Origin: Pseudomonadota bacterium
GTDB lineage: Bacteria > Pseudomonadota > Gammaproteobacteria > Steroidobacterales > Woeseiaceae
DNA length: 64,000 nt
NCBI GenBank assembly: GCA_022563255.1
Contig: JADFNS010000014.1
Span: 1 to 64,000, forward strand
Reading direction: 5' to 3'
Below, piece after piece: positions 25,151 to 32,436 of this stretch (positions within the stretch are counted from its first letter, which is position 1; each line of letters begins with the position of its first letter). Both the position numbers and the translations under genes were made by a program. Below the pieces are notes generated by a model. That model worked only from the letters and a program-made list of their open reading frames with translations. It ran no database searches and was not told where the DNA came from.

Positions 25151-26563
25151 CTATTTTATTTCTTTGATGTTCTTTATAGAGTCAACGTAACTTTTGTCGG
25201 CGCTGAAACCAAGCGGCAGCAAAGGCGTTACCGATACACCACTTAGCACGCCGCTGTAGAACTCGCCCGAGGCCGACGTGTAGTTGAGCCCGGCGACGTC
25301 GTGAATAACGTAGGGCTCGCCATCGACTTCACCAATGTACATCATGACGTGGCCCGGGATGAAGATCAGGCTGCCAATGTCCAGTGATCGCAGTTCCTCT
25401 AATTTTCTTGACGTTTGCTCGTCGCCATCGAAGCGCGAGTTACGACCTATCGCGCTGTTGCTTTGATCGCCTGAGTTGCGCGGCAAGTAGACGCCGAAGC
25501 TCTTGTAAATTTCAGCGACGAAGCCCGAGCAGTCGCGAGCATTGTAAGAGTGTCCCCAGCCATAGCGCTCGCCGAGGAATTTGAAGGACTGCGATATCAG
25601 GTTATCCCGCGTGTACGGCAGGTAACCGACGGATACGTCGGCGCTGCGCGCAATCAGCGCCAACTCGAGACGAAGTTCGCCCGCCGCATTGCGCACCGGC
25701 AGTTCGACTGTATAACTGGCGTAGGGGTTTTGGCCGTGCAGATTGTTGCTGACGTCTGCGGGTCGTGCCAGCGGCAGGCGTATGCCCATATCAAGCTGCA
25801 GCTCGGAAATTTCCGGTACGTGGGGGTTGTAGGTTGTGATGACCTTGTTGCCGGTGATGACGACGAACTCAGGCCGATCCTTGTACGCGAATACGATTTC
25901 GCGACTGCCGATCGCGATGGCCGTGGATTGGACCCAGGCCAGATAGTTATAACTCTGCACAAGCAACCATTCGCCGTCAGTGCTGGCGTGCAGTATCGCG
26001 ACAACGTCCGCCGGAAAAAGCGCGTTCTCCTGAAAACGGTCGAGGTCGGAATGCGCTGCGGTCTTGAAGATGCGATCGTCAGTCGGATAGGTGCGCATGT
26101 CGGCGCGGGTGACGGCCATGCCGAAGCGTACCGGGTTGGTGTCGCGGATATCGTCGCGGTTCAGGCTCGCTTCGTAACGGGTATAGTCGGCGTCGCTGAC
26201 CAGGACGCCGCTGGCGTAAAAGCGGTCGCCTTTTGCGCGCCGGCTGATTTTTTGCACCAGGCTCAACAATTGTTCGGCGCCCAATACATCAGGATAGTCG
26301 CCGAGGTAGACCATCGTGTCGGACGTTGCGAACGACTGCTCATTCAGGCGGGCAATGCCGGGACCGGACAGCAATTCAGCTGCGCCGTCTGCCGCTCGTT
26401 CAATCCAGTATTTCGGTGTCAAGAAAGCGTCCTCAATGCCGATGACATCGGTGGTGAAGCCGGGGTCGTCGGTGTCTGTGACAGCCTCGGGCCGATCGTC
26501 GGAACAGGCGGCCGTCAGTGCAAGACCCAGCAGCGCCAGGCATTTACAGCCGTCAGTGATCAA
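25151..26563 (-). CDS. NlpC/P60 peptidase with SH3-like domains, lipoprotein
   Basis: A 470-residue protein. The N-terminus ends in LTAAC (Cys20), a plausible lipobox, so it is probably membrane-tethered. Residues about 90-320 form SH3b-type barrels (for example YNYLAWVQSTAIAIGSRE, the family bSH3 pattern). The C-terminal NlpC/P60 domain has the catalytic Cys345 in NARDCSGFV, His405 in IPGHVMMYIG and His421 in YVIHDV. Such YkfC-like enzymes cut the gamma-D-Glu-diaminopimelate bond of stem peptides with a free N-terminal L-alanine, leaving L-Ala-D-Glu. That product is the substrate of the epimerase encoded next to it, which strongly supports the pairing. Divergent from nothing; the amidase gene lies 85 bases upstream on the same strand. 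Confidence 0.92.
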   Translation of the reverse strand: MITDGCKCLALLGLALTAACSDDRPEAVTDTDDPGFTTDVIGIEDAFLTPKYWIERAADGAAELLSGPGIARLNEQSFATSDTMVYLGDYPDVLGAEQLLSLVQKISRRAKGDRFYASGVLVSDADYTRYEASLNRDDIRDTNPVRFGMAVTRADMRTYPTDDRIFKTAAHSDLDRFQENALFPADVVAILHASTDGEWLLVQSYNYLAWVQSTAIAIGSREIVFAYKDRPEFVVITGNKVITTYNPHVPEISELQLDMGIRLPLARPADVSNNLHGQNPYASYTVELPVRNAAGELRLELALIARSADVSVGYLPYTRDNLISQSFKFLGERYGWGHSYNARDCSGFVAEIYKSFGVYLPRNSGDQSNSAIGRNSRFDGDEQTSRKLEELRSLDIGSLIFIPGHVMMYIGEVDGEPYVIHDVAGLNYTSASGEFYSGVLSGVSVTPLLPLGFSADKSYVDSIKNIKEIK

Positions 26564-26648
26564 TGTCCTGCCCCGTCAATAACCCTTGTCGAAAATCGAG
26601 AATAAAATATTCCAGGCGCAATAGACAATGAATTCTGTGTTGGGCGCG

Positions 26649-27626
26649 TTATATGGCGTCCAGGGTTGCGCCTTCAGCTTCTCCGACGGGGTGATCGTCT
26701 GTAGCGCAAGACTCCGGAACGCCTAACAATTCGTCCAGGCGCTCGGGATAGTATTTTTCGATCAGGGCAACCAGGATCGCCACCGTATCCGTTGTTGCTT
26801 CGCTGCTTACCTCGGAGGGCCGGAAGTGCATCTGAAACGCGCGCAGAACATTGCGCGTATGTTCATCGAGCACTCCCGAGGTCTCGATACCGTAGCCGTA
26901 GACCTGGAGGCCAAACTGGACGTTGCACATCGGTAGGGGGTGCTGCGCAAACTGTTCCCAGTAGCGAATGACGGTTGCATCGTCGAACCAGGCGCCGTAG
27001 CCCAGACGGTACAAACGCTGCCAGGGAAAACGCGGGCCCGGATCGATTTTCCGGTCGGGCGCAATGTCAGCGTGGCCAACGATCCGCGTGGGTTGAATGT
27101 CGGGGTGCCGTTCGCGAATTTTTGCCAGCAGCGCGACAAGCAGGTCTATCTGTCCGTCCGCGAAATCCGGATAGAAACAGATTCTCGGTTTTTGACCATC
27201 GGACCCATTATTTTCCACGCTGCTGGTGTGGCAGTAAGTCTGATTGACCAATTCAATGCCAATGGATTGGTCATTGAGCCCGATCTTGCCGCCCCAGCTG
27301 CTGTCGCCGGCATGCCATGCGCGCCGCGCTTCGGGCACCAGCTGATAGACTCGCATTCTGTGTCGCTCATAGCTTGGGTCGCCCGGTTCAGGGATCAGGT
27401 AGTGGGAGCTCACCGGGCGATCGGATGGCTGAGTCAGAATGCGCAGCGAGTCCTCGAAATTCCCCGTCGTATGGTGAATGACGATAATGCTGACGCGGCT
27501 GTTGTGATTTACGGATGGAGACGAACTGGGGCGTGACGTGCCACAGCCCGCTAGAATACTCGCTGTCAGGCCAATTAGCAGCGACAGGCGCAGTGTGGGG
27601 AAACGAATAGAGCAGTGCTTGGGCAT
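26649..27626 (-). CDS. AmiD/AmpD-like N-acetylmuramoyl-L-alanine amidase, lipoprotein
   Basis: A 325-residue protein with a lipobox LAGC (Cys28), an amidase_2 domain (about 45-215) and a C-terminal peptidoglycan-binding-like helical part (about 235-290). The zinc ligands are His51 (VIHHTTG), His185 (IVGHADIAP) and Asp195 (KIDPGP), and Glu125 is in SIGIELVN. Such enzymes cut the bond between MurNAc (or anhydro-MurNAc) and the stem peptide. The outer-membrane lipoprotein form resembles E. coli AmiD, which can act on wall fragments in the periplasm. The gene is divergent from the TonB receptor gene across a 123-base gap, and is probably cotranscribed with the NlpC/P60 and epimerase genes. Confidence 0.92.
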   Translation of the reverse strand: MPKHCSIRFPTLRLSLLIGLTASILAGCGTSRPSSSPSVNHNSRVSIIVIHHTTGNFEDSLRILTQPSDRPVSSHYLIPEPGDPSYERHRMRVYQLVPEARRAWHAGDSSWGGKIGLNDQSIGIELVNQTYCHTSSVENNGSDGQKPRICFYPDFADGQIDLLVALLAKIRERHPDIQPTRIVGHADIAPDRKIDPGPRFPWQRLYRLGYGAWFDDATVIRYWEQFAQHPLPMCNVQFGLQVYGYGIETSGVLDEHTRNVLRAFQMHFRPSEVSSEATTDTVAILVALIEKYYPERLDELLGVPESCATDDHPVGEAEGATLDAI

Positions 27627-27664
27627 GGATTCATCCGCAATCAGAAAGTTGGAATAAACAATTC

Positions 27665-27692
27665 TTTACTTTTCGCCTATCAATGATATTTT
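27665..27692 (+). promoter_or_regulatory. Candidate promoter of the TonB receptor gene
   Basis: TTTACT at 27665-27670 and TATTTT at 27687-27692, spaced by 16 bases, sit 57 bases before the ATG at 27750 in the AT-rich gap between the amidase and receptor genes. The match to sigma-70 is moderate and was judged by eye. Confidence 0.3.
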
Positions 27693-27749
27693 ATGCGGAG
27701 CCAAACAGCCATAGGCAAAATGACGATTACAGTCAGGGGGAAAATAACA

Positions 27750-30713
27750 ATGTCCAGATTCATTCCGCGGTTGGTACAGTCCCAGCCGAAAATTCATGCG
27801 CTCGTTACCTGGCTCTTGCTGGGACTTGCGATGGCGTTATTCGCGGCTCCGGCGAGCGCACAGCAGTCCGGCGATATAACGGGTTCTGTGATGCAGGCGG
27901 ATGGTGCAGGTGTCGCCGGTGTTTCGGTTGAGGCCAGCAGCAACGTTTTGCCACAGGCACGATCTGCGACCACAGCGTCCAACGGTCGATATTTGCTGCG
28001 GCTGTTACCGCCAGGTGACTACGACGTCAAATTCACGTTCAGCGACGGCTCTTCGGAGACTCGCAGCACCGTCGTACGGTTGCAGCAACGGTCAACCGTC
28101 AATGTCATGCTGGGAGCGACGATGGACGAGATCGTTGTCACAGCTTCGCAAGGCCTTCTGGATCCTGGTCAGGGCGCGCTAAAGAATTCGATCAACGCAC
28201 GAACCATCGACGCCTTGCCTGTTGGACAGGAATATCGCGACCTGATGAAACTGATTCCTGGCGTGCAGTACACAGAGAATGCGGTACGCGGCCCGAGTGC
28301 CGGCGGCAGCGGCCAGGACAACACCTACCTGTTTGACGGCGTTGACGTGTCTTTACCCCTGTTCGGCGTATTGGCGTCCGAGCCTTCGATCCACGATATC
28401 GCCCAGGTATCCATCGTTCGCGGCGGCGCCAAGGCAGTCGGATTCAACCGTTCCGGTGGTTTCCTGATGAACACGATCAGCAAACGCGGCTCCGACGAGT
28501 TTCACGGCGAGGTCAGCTACCAGTTCCAGAACGACGGCATGGCGGGAAGTCGCGATAGCGGGGCTGCCTTGCTGGCGTTTGAAGAAGACAGGTCCTGGAC
28601 GACGTTCAGCCTGGGCGGACCGATTCTGCGTGATCGCCTGTATTTCTACACGTCATACTATCGTCCGGACTTTTCGCGCAGCAATGTCGCGAACGTCTAC
28701 GGCCCGGTTGGTGGATTCGAGAACATTCGCGACGAATATTTCGTCAAACTGACGCTCGCGCCGACCGACAATATTCTGCTTGACGCCAGTTACCGCACGT
28801 CGGATCGCGAAGTGGCTAATGCCAGTATCGGTGCCTTTTCAGCGGCGACCGCATCGCAGGGCTCGGAGGCGACACAGGATATTCTGATTCTTGAAGGAGC
28901 GTGGATATTGAGCGATACGACATCGTTGAATTTCAAGTACACGGACTTTGAGAACAAGAATTCGAGCAGGCCGGATACGCAGTTCAATTTTGCGACTGTG
29001 GCAGGTGATTCGCTCAATGTCGGCGCACTGGACCAGCAAGGCTCTTTCAGTGTGCCACAGCCAATCACAGGCGAGACAGACTACAACGCGTTTATTCAGC
29101 CATTGATCGATCAGTATGGTTACAGTGACGGCGGTGTGCAGACAGGTGGTGGTGCGGTCGGCGGTTATTTCCGCTTCAACGAGCAGGATTTCTTCCGCGA
29201 GAGCTTCGAAATCAGCCTTGACCATGTGATCTATGCGGGCGACACAACGCACGATCTGCACTTTGGTTACCAGTTCATGGACATTGCGGAAGACGTCGCA
29301 CGCACATCGAATGGCTGGGGCCGCATTTCAGTGCCCGGCGGCCGTACATTGACAGACAGCGGTGTGCCTATTTTCTACGAGGCTCGGATTTACCAGCAAT
29401 CCCTGGTCGATACGAGCGGAGTAGCGCTGGTGCCGTCGATTTTCTCGAGTTCCGAGTTACAGAGCATCGAGTTCAACGACACCATCACCAAGGGTGACTG
29501 GACCTACAATATCGGCGTGATGATCAGTAACGATACGCTGTTCGGTCAGGGTCTGGCCCCTGACGCGTCCAATCCCCTCACGGGTCTTACACCCTCGCCT
29601 GGCACGCCGTACAAGATGTACGAAGTGGACTGGAAGGACATGATTCAGCCGCGTCTTGGTGCGAAGTGGGAGTATTCCGATACAGCGTCCTTGTACTTCA
29701 ACTACGCTCGCTACAATCCGTCGGCGTCGTCACTCGCGCGCGCAGCTTCCTACGATCGCAACCTGCGCCGGGAGATTCGCGTGCGCTGGGATGCCAACGG
29801 CGATTTCATCGAAATCGATCCGGTCAGTGCATCGTCTGGCAAGTGGTTCCAGGAAAACATGACACCTCGCAGAACGGACGAAGTTCTGATCGGAACGGTG
29901 CAGGAAATGTCCGGTGACTGGACATTGCGGGCACATGTTCGCCATCGCAGATCCTCACATTTCTGGGAAGACACGTTTAATTCAGGACGCTTGTTCTGGG
30001 AGCCACCGGCAGGAATTCCGCGCGAACTGTATATCGAGAATCTGCAGGACATTCGAGACGAAATTGGCGGGTCTTCGTTCGTCATCGCTGATCTCGACGG
30101 CGCTCTTACGAAGTACTGGGAAGCCAGCGTCGAGGCCGAGTGGACTCGCGACAACTGGTTCCTGCGCGGTTCCTACGTCTGGAGTCACTACTACGGCAAC
30201 TTCGATCAGGATCTGACGACGACTTTCAACGATCAGGCTATCTTTATAGGCTCATCGAATATCGCCGACGCCGCCGGACGAAACCTCTGGGATTTCAAGT
30301 ACGGCAACCTCAGTGGCGACCGTCGCCATATGTTGAAAGTCTACGGATACTACGAGTTTGAGAGCTGGAATAGCAGTGTCGGTGCGGTCCTTATCGCGCA
30401 GTCCGGAGAGCCCTGGGAGACCTGGGACAGCAATTTCTATCGCGCTTTGACGGGTAGTACCAGCGACACGATTCGCTTCTCCGAGCCCGCGGGTTCGCGC
30501 ACGACATCGGCGCATTGGCAGCTGGACGTGAATTACACGCACAATTTCGCGTTTGGCGACTACAATCTGCAATTACGCGCCGATGTGTTCAACCTGTTCG
30601 ACAAGCAGACTGGCTATGCCATTCAGCGCAAGATCAACAATTCCGGATACGGTCAGCCGACGAACTCTTTCCGGCCTCGCCTTCTCCAGGTGGCGGTCAA
30701 GCTAGCGTTCTGA
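27750..30713 (+). CDS. TonB-dependent receptor with N-terminal carboxypeptidase-regulatory-like domain
   Basis: From the ATG at 27750 (GGGGG 10-14 bases upstream) the protein has 987 residues. It starts with a signal peptide ending in ASAQQ, then a CarboxypepD_reg-like beta domain (about 35-110; GDITGSVMQADGAGVAGV, SNGRYLLRLLPPGDYDV), then a plug (about 115-270; MDEIVVTAS, LPVGQEYRDLMKLIPGV, VSIVRGGAKAVGF) and a large barrel with the final aromatic residue (VAVKLAF). This is the SusC/OmpA-like class seen in Bacteroidetes and in some gammaproteobacteria for oligosaccharide or peptide uptake. Its place between amidase genes makes it the best candidate for importing muropeptides over the outer membrane. 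No SusD-like partner is present. Confidence 0.9.
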   Translation: MSRFIPRLVQSQPKIHALVTWLLLGLAMALFAAPASAQQSGDITGSVMQADGAGVAGVSVEASSNVLPQARSATTASNGRYLLRLLPPGDYDVKFTFSDGSSETRSTVVRLQQRSTVNVMLGATMDEIVVTASQGLLDPGQGALKNSINARTIDALPVGQEYRDLMKLIPGVQYTENAVRGPSAGGSGQDNTYLFDGVDVSLPLFGVLASEPSIHDIAQVSIVRGGAKAVGFNRSGGFLMNTISKRGSDEFHGEVSYQFQNDGMAGSRDSGAALLAFEEDRSWTTFSLGGPILRDRLYFYTSYYRPDFSRSNVANVYGPVGGFENIRDEYFVKLTLAPTDNILLDASYRTSDREVANASIGAFSAATASQGSEATQDILILEGAWILSDTTSLNFKYTDFENKNSSRPDTQFNFATVAGDSLNVGALDQQGSFSVPQPITGETDYNAFIQPLIDQYGYSDGGVQTGGGAVGGYFRFNEQDFFRESFEISLDHVIYAGDTTHDLHFGYQFMDIAEDVARTSNGWGRISVPGGRTLTDSGVPIFYEARIYQQSLVDTSGVALVPSIFSSSELQSIEFNDTITKGDWTYNIGVMISNDTLFGQGLAPDASNPLTGLTPSPGTPYKMYEVDWKDMIQPRLGAKWEYSDTASLYFNYARYNPSASSLARAASYDRNLRREIRVRWDANGDFIEIDPVSASSGKWFQENMTPRRTDEVLIGTVQEMSGDWTLRAHVRHRRSSHFWEDTFNSGRLFWEPPAGIPRELYIENLQDIRDEIGGSSFVIADLDGALTKYWEASVEAEWTRDNWFLRGSYVWSHYYGNFDQDLTTTFNDQAIFIGSSNIADAAGRNLWDFKYGNLSGDRRHMLKVYGYYEFESWNSSVGAVLIAQSGEPWETWDSNFYRALTGSTSDTIRFSEPAGSRTTSAHWQLDVNYTHNFAFGDYNLQLRADVFNLFDKQTGYAIQRKINNSGYGQPTNSFRPRLLQVAVKLAF

Positions 30714-30738
30714 TCGGCTGAATGGGCTGAATTTGCTT

Positions 30739-30775
30739 CGCGCTCCTGCAATGTTTCGATGGTTGCAGGAGCGCG
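30739..30775 (+). terminator. Perfect 13-bp hairpin after the receptor gene
   Basis: Arms CGCGCTCCTGCAA (30739-30751) and TTGCAGGAGCGCG (30763-30775) are fully complementary around an 11-base loop, 26 bases after the receptor stop. No run of T follows, so it may act as an RNA-processing or stabilising hairpin rather than a classical intrinsic terminator. Confidence 0.45.
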
Positions 30776-30817
30776 GGGCAGCCTCTTGAGGCGTGCATGT
30801 TTGACAGGGTTGATGCC

Positions 30818-32428
30818 ATGCCGTTCCGGATATTCATTTCGCTGCTGTTGTTGCCAGTTATGGCGAATGCCACTGCGGTGGTGCAGTCGCCCACCGACCT
30901 GACGGCGGCGAGACATCACTACCAATACCTGATCGAACAAGCCCGGCTGCGTTATCCGGCGCTTCCCGCCGGCCTTCTCGAAGCCCAGGCCTATGTTGCA
31001 ACTCGTTGGCAACATCGGCTGCCCGATGACAGTGTCAGACATCACGGCATGCCCCCGGTAGTCGGTTTATTCGGCCTTTACAGCACCAGCGAACACGGCT
31101 TCGTTGACCTGCTCGGCAGCGTGGCCGCGTTCAACGGGCTCTCGAAAGTGGAGCTGATGGCAAGCGAAGAAACGTATATTTTCGCAACAGCGGCTTTTCT
31201 CGAAGAACTAATCCTGTCGCAAGGATTACAGGGTGGCCAGATAGAGGACTTCGCACCGGTTTTCGCCACGTTGTCGGGCATTGAGGTCAGTTCGGATGCG
31301 AGCCAGTACGCTGTCAATAGTCATGTCTACGAGGTCTATAAAATAGTTGGCGCTGGCGTCGAAAAAGACGGTATTCAGATCACGGCACAGCGAGTGGATT
31401 TACAAAAAATCTTCACGTCTGACGAGCTCGCACAGCTTGGTGCCTCGGAGCTCGTGATCGACGTCGCTGTTGACAAAAACGATACCGCCAAAAAAAAAAT
31501 TGTTTCCTTCGCTGGTTCAGTCGCACTCCCTGAGCAGATCAATGTCGACTATCCGGGTGCGACCTGGGTAGAGGCTCTCTATTGGAGTTCGCGCAACGGG
31601 TCGGCGATGACGCACGTCGTAATCCACACCATGCAAGGCTCTTATGCCGGCAGCATCAACTGGTTCCTGAATTCCGACTCGGAGGTCTCGTCGCACTACC
31701 TGATGCGAAGCTCGGACGGCCAGATTACGCAGATGGTGCGCAATGCCGACAAAGCGTGGCATGCACGCAGTGCGAACGTTTACACCGTAGGCATCGAACA
31801 CGAGGGTTTCGTTGATAATCCCGAGTGGTATACCGATGTCATGTACGACGAGTCGGCAAAGCTGACAGCCTACCTTTGCAACGCTTATTGGATTGATTGC
31901 TCGCGAGCCTACGATGGCGTGTCGCACTCGAGCGTCGTCGAGCTCAGCAACGACTTCACGGTCAAGGGACATCAGCATTACCCTGAACAGGTGCACTCGG
32001 ATCCTGGCATCAACTGGGATTGGCCGCGCTATCACTCCCTCTTGAACGGTGGCGTCATACCGCCCGAGGTCAATTTCCTGCCGGTCGCCGATTTCGTTTC
32101 CGATTGCACGGGCCTGAGCTGCAGTTTCGACGCAACGGGCAGTACGGATTCCGATGGCACGATCGCGAGTTACTTGTGGGACTTTGGCGACGGGGGCAGC
32201 GGGCTGACGGTCACGATTTCACACAGCTACGCGGCGGCCGGTAATTTCAGCGTCAAGCTGGCCGTTGCGGACGACAAAGGGGCGATTCACGAAAAAACGA
32301 CGATTGTCGTCCTGCAAAATTCGCCGCCGGTCACGCATAAAAAATCCGGCGGCGGAGCATTGTCCGTGTTGTTGCTGGGCCTCCTGGCGCTGGCGGCCGC
32401 TCGGATGCGTAGCGCGGCACTGGCCTGA
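30818..32428 (+). CDS. N-acetylmuramoyl-L-alanine amidase with PKD domain and GlyGly-CTERM tail
   Basis: From ATG 30818 (AGGG about 9 bases upstream) the product has 536 residues; ATG 30797 is the alternative. A signal peptide (MPFRIFISLLLLPVMANA) leads to an N-terminal region of unknown family (about 20-250), then an amidase_2 domain (about 255-410): VVIHTMQGS with the first zinc histidine, SSHYLMRSS, TVGIEHEGF, and GHQHYPEQVHSDPG with the last ligands. A PKD domain follows (about 415-505; DATGSTDSDGTI, WDFGDGGSG). The end, KSGGGALSVLLLGLLALAAARMR, is a GlyGly-CTERM signal, which is cut by rhombosortase so that the enzyme is released or attached at the cell surface. This amidase is therefore a secreted wall-attacking enzyme. 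Confidence 0.9.
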   Translation: MPFRIFISLLLLPVMANATAVVQSPTDLTAARHHYQYLIEQARLRYPALPAGLLEAQAYVATRWQHRLPDDSVRHHGMPPVVGLFGLYSTSEHGFVDLLGSVAAFNGLSKVELMASEETYIFATAAFLEELILSQGLQGGQIEDFAPVFATLSGIEVSSDASQYAVNSHVYEVYKIVGAGVEKDGIQITAQRVDLQKIFTSDELAQLGASELVIDVAVDKNDTAKKKIVSFAGSVALPEQINVDYPGATWVEALYWSSRNGSAMTHVVIHTMQGSYAGSINWFLNSDSEVSSHYLMRSSDGQITQMVRNADKAWHARSANVYTVGIEHEGFVDNPEWYTDVMYDESAKLTAYLCNAYWIDCSRAYDGVSHSSVVELSNDFTVKGHQHYPEQVHSDPGINWDWPRYHSLLNGGVIPPEVNFLPVADFVSDCTGLSCSFDATGSTDSDGTIASYLWDFGDGGSGLTVTISHSYAAAGNFSVKLAVADDKGAIHEKTTIVVLQNSPPVTHKKSGGGALSVLLLGLLALAAARMRSAALA

Positions 32429-32436
32429 TTGAACCA

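Noticed and set aside
25550-26605. Plus-strand open frame (351 codons)
   Set aside because: Shadow of the NlpC/P60 gene.
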